Assembly (NCBI GenBank): GCA_049724395.1
Contig: JAUGWO010000010.1
Span: 16,161-80,160 of the forward strand
Reading direction: 5' to 3'
Origin: Spongospora subterranea f. sp. subterranea
Lineage: Eukaryota; Endomyxa: Phytomyxea; Phytomyxea; Plasmodiophorida
DNA length: 64,000 nucleotides
Shown here: positions 35,260 to 45,952 of the stretch, piece by piece
How positions within the stretch are numbered: the stretch's first letter is position 1
Layout of the letters: each line of letters starts with the position of its first letter
Notes under the pieces: model-generated
What the model saw: the letters and a program-made list of their open reading frames with translations, nothing else
Database searches by the model: none
What the model was told of the DNA's origin: nothing
Translations under genes and position numbers: made by a program

Positions 35260-36792
35260 ATGATGGCGTCCGAACTGGACCCATGCGTTGAGAGGACATT
35301 TAGAGGGATTCGCGGCTCTGTAACATCCGTCGCATTCAACCCCAATATGAAACAGGTTGTCACCGCATCTGATGACAATATCGTCACTGTCTGGAATTTC
35401 AAACCGGATATGCGGGCTTTCAGATTCGTTGGCCATACGGTTGGCACCCAGTTTTTGGGTAAACCCAAATACGCTGACTTGTTTACAGGCCGCGGTTTTG
35501 GGAGTGGATTTTAGCTCAAGCGGGCGACTGGTAGCATCTGCTTCAAAGGATGGAACATTGAGATTTTGGCAGCCTCGTGTTAAAGGGACGTCGACGCTTA
35601 TAAACGCTCATACATCAGCTTCTGTTTTCAGTGTTCGGTTTTCCAGCGACGATAAATACGCCTTGACCACTTCAAATGATAAAACCCTTAAGGTAAATTG
35701 GTTTGAAAACACCTTTGATTCGGAAACTGAATTGTGTGTCAAGATATGGGAAGTCGACACTCAAAAATTTAATTCATCATTCACTGGTCATCAACATTGG
35801 GTGAGAAGCGCCTGTTTTAGTCCCGACTCCCGACTGATTGTTTCTGGCGGTGATGACAAAACAGTTCGCCTATGGGATACATCTACTCAGAAGAATATCC
35901 ATATATTTTATGATCATTCAGGGTAATAGAATTCGCTGCACTAACATAAAGCCATTCATCGATAATGCTAGGACGGTGAATTGCGTGGGATTTTTCCCAA
36001 ATGGCAGTTTGGTTGCTGGAGCTGGTGCTGACAAGACTATCAAAATATGGGATATCCGCACTAACAAACTTCTGCAGCACTACAATGCCCATGATGACCA
36101 AATCAACTCTATCGATTTTCATGCGAATGGCAGCTTCCTGATATCGGGATCTGACGATGCGACCTTAAAGGTAAACCAACTGTTGTGAGTGTGTAGCTAG
36201 TACAAATCATATGTGGTTTAGGTATGGGACCTGAAAGAAGGCCATCAGTTATACACGGTTCGGGGACACACGTCGTCAGTCAAAGCCGTATCATTTTCCC
36301 AAAACGGAGAATATTTTTGTTCTGCAGGTTTGTTCCTTCGCCGCCTACTAGTATTTCATCTCAGTATTATCGATAGGAGCCGATAAACTAGTAATGGTTT
36401 GGAAAACCAATTTCGATCGTCCATTACCAAGTGTGGAAGGGATTACTACAAAATCTCAGGCAACAGTATCACGTCCGAAAATAGGGCCAAAACGAATCGC
36501 GCGCTCGCAGCCACCAGCCTCTGTCATTCAAGAAACTCCGATTCCAGAAGCGGAAACACCTGTACCTATAGGTTTGCAACCTGCCAAACCTGAGTCGCAT
36601 TCAAGGGACTCTGAAAGCCCGATGGCCGCCGAAATTGCCTCGACGCTGGCGCATATAGTCAATCAATTGGATGTAATACGCAACACAATGACTCTCTTTG
36701 ATCAAAGGCTGACTCTACAAGAAAACATCATCAGTCGATATGTTTCTGATAAGCCTCAAGATTCGACTCAAGCAACGCAGCCTCTACAGTAG
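35260..36792 (+). CDS. POC1: POC1 centriolar WD40 protein
   Basis: Seven short exons, starting MMASELDPCVERTFRGIRGS. WD repeats follow one another across introns: VTSVAFNPNMKQVVTASDD; VLGVDFSSSGRLVASASKDG; VFSVRFSSDDKYALTTSNDK; VRSACFSPDSRLIVSGGDDK; VNCVGFFPNGSLVAGAGADK; INSIDFHANGSFLISGSDDA; then VKAVSFSQNGEYFCSAG. The C-terminus has a proline-rich linker and the conserved POC1 coiled coil LAHIVNQLDVIRNTMTLFDQ and RLTLQENI, which separates POC1 from other seven-repeat WD proteins. POC1 stabilises centriole triplet microtubules and basal bodies. With CEP120 and CFAP74 it shows that the organism is flagellated at some stage. Donors such as ACG/GTTGGC are weak, but the joined repeats are regular. 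Confidence 0.92.
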
Positions 36793-36840
36793 GGGATACA
36801 ACCTAAACTATTGAACATTATATAATAGTCATTGTTAAAC

Positions 36841-38878
36841 TTATCGAGGCTTGTTTGCTAATTTGATGACGTTTCCGATCTCACCGATCAACTTGATGCT
36901 CTTCCCTTTGTATAAGACTCCTAGTGCCTCTTCCGCCTGTTCTTTATACCAAACGGCATCAGATACCTTGTTAGATATCTGCCACAACAGATGAGAAGCA
37001 GTTCTGAAGAAAGAGAGAGATAGAAACAACCTGTGAAGCCAGTTCAGCAATGGTATCCCTAATCTCATCAGCTTTCGCTCGCAATCCAATTGACTTTTCT
37101 AAGCACTTTTGTTCAAGTAATCGCTGTACTTCGAAAGAAGAAACCTAGACGCTGCAATTGAATAGCCCGAACTTGCTCACCAAGTAGGTGATTTACGAGT
37201 CGGTCAAGGTATGAGGGGGATGATCGAATTTTCAGCAAGCGCTGGATGACTTCGTTATCCAGCAATGGCTGAAGAGAGCGAATATACTGAAGGGTATTCG
37301 TAGTCCATGAAAGATCGCGAGCATAGCATTGTAGAAAATTGCCTTCCACTGTTTCGGCGAAAACATCAAGGTGAGTCTAAATTGAAAAAACGTTAAAAGG
37401 TTACGTCCCGACATTAGCTAAACTGACATCATTCTCAAGTTCTGAGCACCTTTGCAGCAAAAAATGTTCAAGAAAAATTAACTCGGTCTTGACGGTAGCT
37501 CTGAACCTACCGTCCAGAAGAGATACGATATTTTTACCCATCTCGGGTAACCCTTGCGTTTCAATATCAGTTTCTGCAGTAAAGTGGCCTTAAAGACTGT
37601 TGTCGCAATTAATGTGGGCGCATGTTACCTTGAGAAGCTTCTACTCCAGCTTCCACACAGCTGATATCCCAGTTGCCGTCTTCAGCTGGATTTCCTTCTC
37701 CCCAAGCGATTTCAACCATTCCTCCTTCCTGTAGTTAAACGTTCACCATAGAAGTAACCAGGATACTGACGTCGGATTACGTCAATATGGGAATCTGCAG
37801 TCAATCCCATAGATAACGAAACGCTTTCAGCGGCAGTAACAGGGGAGGTCATGTTCATCAACAATTTCAACGAAATAGTTCTATCTGCAGCAACTAAAAA
37901 ACGCATCAACTCTTTTGAAGGTAATTGGACCTTTTGGTGTTGAATTGTTGGAACGCGTATCATCCGACGAGTTCAAAAATGCTTGAAATTCTGAAAAAAA
38001 CTCAATGCATTCGTGAACGGTGGGCCTAAGTACTGTTCAGAAGAGTATATGTTGCTTCCCAAGTACTCGTGTTGACCTTTTGAGGGCGTTGAGAAACTCC
38101 TGGAAGTACGCTTGCAAGCGAAATACTTGCGATTGAAGTTGCGGTTTCGGAGGCAACGCCGGATCGATCTGAGAGTGATACTAAGAATTTGTTTCTATTA
38201 CCAATTCAATGTAAATTGACTTCATAGTGTTGGCACAACTGCTCATATTTTGTTTTCGCAAGCTGTGCGTGCTTCTCTTTGTCATATGCATGACGATGAT
38301 TATCTTCAACAGACTTCGATAATGTAGACACCTCTTTTTTCAACGAATAACTAAACAATAATTACCTTGATGATTGTGAATTATCGTACACTTACATATC
38401 ATATTTTACAATTTGCACAAGTCGTTGACCAAACTCGGCCAACTTTAGCTGAGAGAGCAATTATGACTGATTATTGTCCAGTAAAATGAATTCTATACTG
38501 ACGTTATTTTTTGTATACTGAGAGCGTAAATTATCCCAAAGGCGTGTTTGCTGATTATTGTGTCTTCCAAACAGCGAGAACACAGCGATGCCTTTCGCTG
38601 TATCGTCTGCCACTAATATTTTTACAATTTGTTCGCATTCTCGGTAGCCACAATCTAAGGTGAAAAAAAAATCAGATCGTGAAGGGTAATACGAAGAAAA
38701 TTTACGAACAATCGGCTTGTTGAATCAATGATAACTCCGAAAGTGGTGGCAACTTTGTTAACTCTGATTCTGTACGAGAACGCAATGCCGCGATGCGATC
38801 GTTCCAGTTTTTTGGTATCACATTGCGTTCGGTAAGCCATTGACATAATTTGTCGTATTGTATATCGAGGTGTTCCAT
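36841..38878 (-). CDS. CDK5RAP3: CDK5RAP3 / C53 (LZAP), UFMylation and ER-phagy factor
   Basis: A multi-exon gene starting at 38878 with MEHLDIQYDKLCQWLTERNV, equivalent to the human start IDIQTSKLLDWLVDRR. Other matches are CGYRECEQIVKILVADDTAK, then a central linker with EIAWGEG (a shuffled ATG8-interacting motif, usually IDWG) and NWDISCVEAG. The C-terminal coiled domain reads LLKIRSSPSYLDRLVNHLLG and ends VLYKGKSIKLIGEIGN, as in human RYSGRPVNLMG. C53 works with UFL1 and DDRGK1 at the ER and signals ribosome stalling to autophagy. Only one sAIM-like motif is visible, where animals and plants have several. The 3' end lies 48 nt from the POC1 stop, tail to tail. Confidence 0.85.
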
Positions 38879-39912
38879 GACAAAACACACCACGGTTATG
38901 GGAAATGTGAACGCAGGGAACGCTGCTGCAGCAAACCCATACTGGGAAGCGTCCCATGTTGCATACACAGCAGTGTACACGGTTCGTGAGCAGGTGTAGT
39001 GTGTACCGGTATTGCGCAGGGAGAGTGCAATGAGTATACACAGAAATCCTGTGAGTGTTCTGCAACTGAAAAACTGATTCTTATTACGTGTGAATGGGCT
39101 GCTGAGATGATTTCGAGGAATGTCGTAGTCTGAGAACAAAAATAATGAGTTTTACGTGTTTAAGAGTCGTATGGCAACTATTGTTATAATTGCGCAATAC
39201 TACGAGAGCTGCAAATGCAATGGGGGTAAATATATCACGACACGAAAGAACGTTGAAGGCAGCATCTACAGAGCTTTCCATATCTGCTACAATATGGCGT
39301 TTGTACAATATGTGGTTATGTCCACGGTCAGTGTGACAGTCCTGCCCTTGTCGGGTCAATGGGTTCACGACCAGCTCTTGAGAATATCGGAAACCGACGG
39401 TGAAGCAGGTCGTCGTCGAATAAGCGGAAATCACAAGGCCGGTGCGACGAACGTCATGGTGGTAAAGGTCAGCATAACGAGCCATGCCTGCGCTTTTCAC
39501 CCGGTAACTGAATCAAGTTGCCCGAACAATGCCCTGTCAATATGGTTTTTTCATGTCGGCGTCGTATATCGACACGTCGAAGGGTTGACCCAAAGTTTAT
39601 TTCCTTATCCCAAATGGCATGACAACGCCAAGTATCAACTTGCCACTGAAAATGGCGCCTTTATTTTGCCTGACACAATGTGGCTCATTCGGACAGAAAT
39701 GGGTCAAGCTGATCAATCTTCTGACCACGACTTTTCTAATACATATGATTTTACACTGCCGCAATCGCCTGTCGTGAAAATCGCTCAAAACAGTGCACAG
39801 CCTGCTGGAGCGCGTTCGGCGATCCTCCAGCACTGGCGTATGCCGCCAATTGCAAATCAACACAAGACCGTTAAAAGGGCAATATTTTGGCGTCGCGGTT
39901 GACTGCCCTGAC
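38879..39912. other. Unassigned region upstream of CDK5RAP3 and HSP20
   Basis: About 1 kb between divergent genes. On the minus strand a hydrophobic frame (RTLTGFLCILIALSLRN, then VYTAVYATWDASQYGFAAAA) runs without a stop straight into the CDK5RAP3 ATG. Together with upstream frames to about 39500 it could belong to a small multi-pass membrane protein; a faint likeness to the FRAG1/DRAM/Sfk1 family was considered. On the plus strand a 248-codon frame covers 39156-39902 but matches nothing and runs into the heat-shock promoter. I cannot decide between a real gene and chance. Confidence 0.25.
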
Positions 39913-40023
39913 GGAATATTCTTCAAAGTCACTAGTGGTACCACATTACAATCTTTATATACGGATATGTTGTTCGACTGGGGTCAAGGAATATTCCACG
40001 ATCTGAGTACCGACTATATAAGG
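39913..40023 (+). promoter_or_regulatory. Heat-shock promoter: two HSEs and a TATA box
   Basis: Two heat-shock elements with inverted GAA/TTC units precede the HSP20 gene: GGAATATTCTTC at 39913-39924 and GGAATATTCCACGA at 39988-40001. A TATA box (CTATATAAGG) lies at about 40014-40023, roughly 85 nt before the ATG. HSF1-type trimers bind such arrays. The layout predicts strong heat induction. Confidence 0.75.
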
Positions 40024-40104
40024 GAGAGAGACTGAACCAATATATTCATTACAATAACAAACTAGCAATCAACACATCGTTTTCAGACCATCACTAGCAA
40101 CATC

Positions 40105-40515
40105 ATGAGCCTATCACTATTCGACTTCCATCGCGATTTAGATCGTCAACTATTCGGCGGTGGACAAATGAAATCTGGTCCAACACCTCAGATGAAAATG
40201 GAGTTGAGAGAATATGACAAGAACTACCAAGTCTCTGTTGAGGTTCCGGGAATTCCCAAAGAAGAGATCAAGCTGAGCGTCGACGGTGGCGTTTTAACTG
40301 TTTCAGCAGAACACAAACAACAACGGTCCGGTAAAAACAAAGAAGAACAAATTCATTTCTCTGAGCGCTCATACGGATGTTCGTCTCGCTCGATCCGCCT
40401 TCCAAGGAATATTAGCGCTGAACAAATCGAGGCCGTATACCAGAACGGGGTATTGACCATCGAAATACCCAAAATCGATCCAAAAGCGGCCTCAAATTTT
40501 ATACAGATTAAATAG
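40105..40515 (+). CDS. Small heat-shock protein HSP20
   Basis: An intronless protein of 136 residues, MSLSLFDFHRDLDRQLFGGG. The alpha-crystallin domain runs from about residue 31 (KMELREYDKNYQVSVEVPGI, then VLTVSAEH) to the hallmark NGVLTIEIPKI, with a short C-terminal extension. The motif PGIPKEEIKLSVDGGVLTV is typical of cytosolic fungal and plant sHSPs. It acts as an ATP-independent holdase forming oligomers. Two heat-shock elements and a TATA box just upstream fit stress induction. The lack of introns in a genome rich in them is usual for heat-shock genes. The ATG at 40105 is the first in frame after the TATA box. Confidence 0.93.
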   Translation: MSLSLFDFHRDLDRQLFGGGQMKSGPTPQMKMELREYDKNYQVSVEVPGIPKEEIKLSVDGGVLTVSAEHKQQRSGKNKEEQIHFSERSYGCSSRSIRLPRNISAEQIEAVYQNGVLTIEIPKIDPKAASNFIQIK

Positions 40516-40926
40516 TCCAATAAACCAAATCGTTTTTACTCATTGAATTTTGGAGATCCACTCATGAACATTCTGTTTGGCGATCCCCGAATAATGTTAA
40601 CAAGGTTCCGACTTACAATCTGCATTCTTGCTTTGAATCGCAAATATGCGTCATTCTCTGACGGTTGTTTAGGAATCAACAACAGATGAAGGAGACCAGT
40701 TTTTGAAACCAGATTGGCAGTTATAAAACCAAAATGCACATAAAACGCGATTCAAACCACTGTCAATCATAAGACGAAAATATGATGAAACTGCCTACCA
40801 TCAATTCGAATAAATAAATTTATCCCAGAAGAATACAATTTGAGGAGGATTTAAACAAGTCATTTTTATAACAGCTTCTGCCGGTGTTGGCAAGCCCTTT
40901 CAAATCAAACAAATCTATGACAAAAA
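40516..40926. other. Intergenic stretch after HSP20
   Basis: About 410 nt. A 67-codon minus-strand frame (VSKTGLLHLLLIPKQPSEN) at 40536-40739 has no family match and no convincing upstream exon. It may be the end of a lost gene, but I would not annotate it. Confidence 0.3.
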
Positions 40927-41538
40927 CGGAGTCCAGCAGCTGATTCTGAGATCAATAGGGTATCCACGTCGATAACGGATCAATGGTGCGCGTTGCGGGC
41001 AATCTGGGAAACCAGCACACCAGTAATGCTGAAATAACGTACATGCTACACTGGCTCAGTGTCAAGGAGAACTTCGAACATCAGGCCCCATGTAATCGGG
41101 GAAAAAGGTCAAGAAAAGCAGCGGATATGTATCCCTGGCGAACGAGCAATCGAAGGACGCTAGGCGGATCTGGGATGCCCATAGCGCTAAAAGCCGGTAC
41201 GCGTCTATTCTAAAAATGAATACCGGTTTCGGTATATGCGATGATGAAAGAGATCGAGGAATTTCGACCATCTCGGAAAAACTGGAGCACCTTTGCTTCG
41301 GGTTTGCTCCTGCAACAATTCAGCTTGGCGTACCAGCTGACCTTTTTCCCCAATTACATGGGGCCTGATGTTTTGCAGTTAATGAGACTGAAGTTCTCCT
41401 TGATACTGAGCCAGTGTAGCATGTACGTAATTTCAGCATTGCTGGTGTGCTGGTTTCCCAGATTGCCCGCAACGCGAACCATTGATCCGCTATCGACGTG
41501 AACACCCTCTTGAACTCAGAATCAGCTGCGGACTCCGT
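40927..41538. repeat. Foldback: inverted repeat arms about 190 bp, loop 226 bp
   Basis: The left arm 40927-41111 and right arm 41338-41538 are inverted copies with few differences. Shared blocks include CGGAGTCC/GGACTCCG at the outer ends, TCAATGGT.CGCGTTGCGG, ACTGGCTCAGT and CCCCATGTAAT.GGGG at the inner ends. The right arm has about 15 extra bases. The loop (41112-41337) is unique. No transposase is present, so this is a non-autonomous foldback element or a recent inverted duplication. Confidence 0.8.
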
Positions 41539-42399
41539 TAAACGACGTAAAACCCTTCCTGAAGTTTGACAACCCCCTCCGAATCTTTTGCCCAGGGTCC
41601 TTCTGGTGAAAAAACCAGACCGAATCTTTGGGATTGCAAAGATGCGGAGTTTTTTTAAACTTATTCCAAGTTCTTGTCAAGAAAACCATTTTTAAATAGA
41701 TCAGAAATAATTCCAGTCTTCAAAAATTCTTGACTAGCATTAAATAATTTTAAACCGCACCTCATCTCAGGTGTTCCTCAAAGCGTACTCTTATTATTTA
41801 GGGAGTAGGTATAAACTCGAATAGGGCAGTAAAGTTATCGAGTGTAAGAACGATTTTAATGGCGTAATTTTTGAAATTATGAAGGTCCGAGGAGGGAAAC
41901 TTAAGGTTCGATACGAATACAACAACTAATTTTGCTGGGAATTTTGAAATGACACACGGGATCACAGTGTATAAAGCGCACGGCAAATCATTTGATTTTC
42001 ATCAAAACTGAATCCTTGATAAACCTGGGATACAGCGAAGCGCCCAATTAAATCGGGGTGGAAGAGATTTAATTTATCGCGAAGAGGTTGATACGATGCT
42101 TTCGCGAGCGTGCAAATTTGAGTATATCCAAATAAAAAATTCGAGGGGAAAATAATTCCAAGTGTGTATGACGTTCCATTTTGCGGCAAAATTGAAAGGG
42201 CAGAAATTTTAAATTTACAAAATCGAAAGGGGAAAGATTGGTTATGTTTATCGCAATACAGGGGCAACAAGTGGTATATAGGACAAAACCATAGACCCTA
42301 AGAAAAGAGAACGGCAACATAAGATTAAGAGCACATTTTATAAGGATATGGAGAACTCAATATTTGAGGTTAAATTCAATTGTTTAAAGCGAAATTTAA
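41539..42399. other. AT-rich gene-free stretch
   Basis: About 860 nt of AT-rich sequence with only short overlapping frames on both strands. I see no gene, RNA or terminal repeat. It borders the transposon-rich half of the window. Confidence 0.5.
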
Positions 42400-42570
42400 A
42401 CAAATATGAGAAAATGGAGATTTATGGCTTATCAAAACTGATATGTCTTGCCTAAAAAGCATCACAACACTTGTATTAATGAGTTGAAAAGTAGTACAGA
42501 CGGAAAATGTTAAAAACAAGTTGAAAAACGCGGAAAAATACAAGCTGAATATCTCGGTGGAATACGACAA
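42400..42570 (+). repeat. Dispersed repeat, inverted partner at 49736-49908
   Basis: About 170 bp (from GAGAAAATGGAGATTTATG to TGGAATACGACAACT) recur in reverse at 49736-49908 with a modest number of mismatches. The two copies bracket the MULE, its derivative and the copia fossil. They do not end in a clear terminal signature, so they are not proven ends of one element. Confidence 0.75.
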
Positions 42571-42701
42571 CTATTATTAATAAATGGAAATAAAGATTGA
42601 CAATGTTATTGATGGTATTCGAAAAACTGGAAATCGCGATCCTTTCGAAGAAGCAGTCAAATTTGTTAAAGAATTTCGGAAATTATAATGTGATGTTTTT
42701 T

Positions 42702-44951
42702 CGCGTCGAATCCGTGGACACCCCAAATTGGTCGGTGGACACCCCTGGTACGCATTTTCTTATAAATCACACAATTATACATTACCACTCAGGTCACAGC
42801 TCGTTATCTCGATGGAATCCTCTTCTCTTTTGTCAACGGTTGAGGAAACCTTCCAAGTCTTTAAAAGCCAGATGCACGCAGCAGGGTACAATATTAACAA
42901 ACGTCGGTCCAAACGCAACAGCTCCGGTTCCATATACAAGGTATGGCTAGTCTGTCAGCACGGTCGATCCTGCTGCAACTCTCGGCCGCTTCTCGACAGC
43001 GATACGCGTATCAAATGTACGAGTACCAATAGAATGAACTGTCCCTGGTCTGCAATAATTCAAGCCAATAATGACCTTACCAAATGGTCGCTGAACTTGA
43101 TCTGCGATGAACATAACCACCAGCCGGCCACTGAAAGTTCTACATTTTCCTCAGCTCGGACGTTGAATGATGAACAGAAAGCTTTGATAGGCGATATGAA
43201 TCAAGCTGGTGCTCAGCCTAAAACGATCATTGCCGCTTTGCGTCAGCGATATCCTGGAATAGCCGTGATTTCTCAGGACGTCTACAATATTGTCAAGCGA
43301 ATAAGGACATCAGAATTATCAGGAAGAAGCCCCATTGAGGCATTACTAGACCAGTTAATCACAGATAATGTATTGCATGCTTACCAATACGACGATCACC
43401 GTCGTATAACTCATCTCTTCTTCGCACCGTCTTCTTCGATCAAACTGGCGAGACAATATCGCCATACCGTTCTCATTGATGCTACTTACAAAACCAATCG
43501 GTAAAATTTTACCTGCTTCTCCCGCTAAAACTCAACCGTTCTCTTTTCGGATGCCTTTACTGCACGTTGTCGGCGTCACTCCGGTTAACATGTCTTTTTC
43601 AATCTGTTTCGTGTTTATGAGAAGTGAAACCGAACAGGATTATAAATGGGCCTTGCGACAACTTCGGAATGTATTTTGTCAAGACGCATTTCCAAACGTA
43701 TACGTGACTGACCGGGAATTAGCACTAATCAATGCCATCAGGAGTGAACTCTCGTTTGCGAACCCGACCATATTGTTATGTATATGGCATATTCAGAAGA
43801 ATGTACTAGCCAAGACGAAAAGGCATTTCGTGAACAACGACACTTTCCAGCAGTTCTTGAGGGACTGGACAAACGTAATTTACTCAGTTGATCAAGCCGT
43901 CTTTCAAACAGAACTAACCAACCTAGAATTGGTCTGTCTTGGAGTATCCTGCTGCAGTGATCAGTTACCTCAAGGAAACATGGCTTCCTCATCAGGAGAT
44001 GTTTATTATCGCTTGGACTAAACATTATCTGCATTTTGGGAACACTGCAACTTCTCGAGTTGAAGGTATGCACTCATCGCTGAAATCGTGGATCCGGGTA
44101 TCCACCGGTGACCTCAAAAGTGTTTACAGCAAGATTTGTTTAGCAGTAGATCATCATCTCCACTCTATTTCCCAAAAAATCGAGTATGACAAATCCAATG
44201 CGCTGCTGACCCATCAAATCCCGTTTTGGGGGAATGTCAACCGAGAGATTTCACAGTTTGCGCTGCGCAAAGCTCACAAGGAATATGAGAAGGCAAAAAA
44301 GCTATCTGGTGACGATCATTGCTCCAATGTTTTATTTCTGACTATGGGAATTCCGTGTTCTCATATGATGAAAGAACTTATACGACAAAACTCTGTGCTA
44401 AACCCCCAAGATTTTCACTGTCATTGGCGACTGAGCATTCCTGTTGGAGTTTCTCTACAAGATAGTCCACAGACGTTTGCTCAAGCTCTGTCGGAACTGG
44501 ATGCAACTTACCAATCGTTGCCACCTCATCGCCAGCGAGTTATACAGGAAGGCGTCAACGTTTTAACAAGCAGACGAAGAGATACCAACTTCATTCAAAA
44601 TCCAGAACAAGTTACCGCTCGAGGACGACCTCAAGGGTCAGTCGCTCGGTTGGGTCCTGTATCTTCGACACGAAGAGATCCTTCTGGTTTCGAGAATGCA
44701 GAACGACGACAACGTGTTTGTGGTTTATGTGGCCGCTCTGGTCACAATCGCCGATCATGTAGTTCGATAGACTCACTACCAATAGGGGCGGTGTCGCTGT
44801 AAGTGATTGCCGAACAATTGTTAATTAAAGTAGGTACTGTTTCTGAATAAAGGCGTCTGGTACTGTAATGTATAAGTGTGTGATTTATAAGAAAATGCGT
44901 ACCAGGGGTGTCCACCGACCAATTTGGGGTGTCCACGGACCCGACGCCTTT
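42702..44951 (+). mobile_element. Mutator-like element (MULE) with TIRs of about 85 bp
   Basis: Inverted ends read CGTCGAATCCGTGGACACCC at about 42703 and the reverse of GCGTCGGGTCCGTGGACACC ending at about 44951. Each continues through TGGTCGGTGGACACCCCTGG and GCATTTTCTTATAAATCACA. One transposase gene fills the interior. The flanks (T-rich on both sides) do not give an unambiguous target duplication. Long TIRs and a FAR1-type transposase place it in the Mutator superfamily. Confidence 0.85.
42812..44802 (+). pseudogene. MULE transposase, FAR1-type, slightly broken
   Basis: The start is MESSSLLSTVEETFQVFKS. An N-terminal FAR1/WRKY-GCM1 zinc-binding domain ends in LICDEHNHQP. The DDE core has D in LIDATYKTNR, D in VYVTDRELALINAI and E in SRVEGMHSSLKSW, with IWHIQKNVL between. 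The C-terminus has a CCHC zinc knuckle CGLCGRSGHNRRSC. A 47-nt intron after KTNR has donor GTAAAA, but its expected acceptor reads TCG instead of TAG or CAG. Near 43940 the frame slips by one base between TNLELV and EYPAAVISYLKETWLPHQE. The catalytic residues are intact, so it died recently or carries sequencing errors. Confidence 0.8.
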
Positions 44952-45027
44952 TTTTTTTGCAAAAATCACTTTTTGGTGAATTGGGAATTCTTGGGAAACG
45001 TAAAAATTGGGGTTTATAATAATTTTT

Positions 45028-45871
45028 CGCGTCCGGTCCGGTGGACACCCCAAAATTGGTCGGTGGACACCCCTGGTACGCATTTTCTTATAAATCACAC
45101 AATTATACATTACCAGACGCCTTCATTCAGAAACAGTACTTCAATTAACAATTGTTCGGCAATCACTTACAGCGACACCGCCCCTATTGGTGTTGAGTCT
45201 ATCGAACTACATGATCGGCGATTGTGACCAGAGCGGCCACATAAACCACAAACACGTTGTTGTCGTTCTGCATTCTCGAACCAGAAGGGTCTCTCCGTGT
45301 CGAAGATACAGGACCCAACCGAGCCACTGACCCTTGAGGTCGTCCTCGAGCGGTAACTTGTTCTGGATTTTGAATGAAGTTTGTATCTCGTCGTATGCTT
45401 GTTACAACGTTGACGCCTTCCTGTATAACTCGCTGGCGATGAGGTGGTTCCGACAGAGCTTGAGCAAACGTCTGTGAACAATCTTGTAGAGAAACTCCAA
45501 CAGGAATGCTCAGTCGCCAAATGACAGTGAAAATTTTGGGGGTTTAGCACAGAGTTTTGTCGTATAAGTTCTTTCATCATATGAAAACACAGGATTCCCA
45601 TCGTCAGAAATAAAACATTGGAGCAATGATCGTCACCAGATAGCTTTTTTGCCTTCTGTGCTGACAGACTAGCCATACCTTGTATATGGAACCGGGGCTG
45701 TTGCGTTTGGACCGACGTTTGTTGTACCCTGCTGCGTGCATCTGGCTTTTAAAGTCTTGGAAGGTTTCCTCAACCGTTGACAAAAGAGAAGAGGATTCCA
45801 TCGAGATAACAAGCTGTGATAACCTGAGTGGTGTCCACACACCAATTTGGGGTGTCCCCGGACCGGACGCG
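45028..45871 (-). mobile_element. Non-autonomous MULE derivative with perfect 8-bp TSD
   Basis: An 844-bp internally deleted relative of the neighbouring MULE in the opposite orientation. Ends read CGCGTCCGGTCCGGTGGACA and the reverse of GTGTCCCCGGACCGGACGCG. TAATTTTT flanks both sides (45020-45027 and 45872-45879), an 8-bp target duplication typical of Mutator elements. Inside, on minus, a transposase N-terminal piece (ISMESSSLLSTVEETFQDFK) is joined to a C-terminal piece (KAKKLSGDDHCSNVLFLTMG, CGLCGRSGHNRRSC), so the DDE core is gone. The lack of a mutated TSD suggests a recent insertion. Confidence 0.9.
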
Positions 45872-45952
45872 TAATTTTTACGTTTTACGTTGTGTTTTTT
45901 ATGGGTTGTAATAGCATTCAATTTACTAAATTGAATTTAGATTAGCACTCAC

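Noticed and set aside
39156-39902. 248-codon plus-strand frame before HSP20
   Set aside because: No recognisable domain. It runs into the heat-shock promoter, and the minus strand is at least as coding-like.
41798-42570. Several minus-strand frames rich in Phe and Leu
   Set aside because: They overlap each other in AT-rich DNA, with no shared exon structure or family; chance frames in a biased region.
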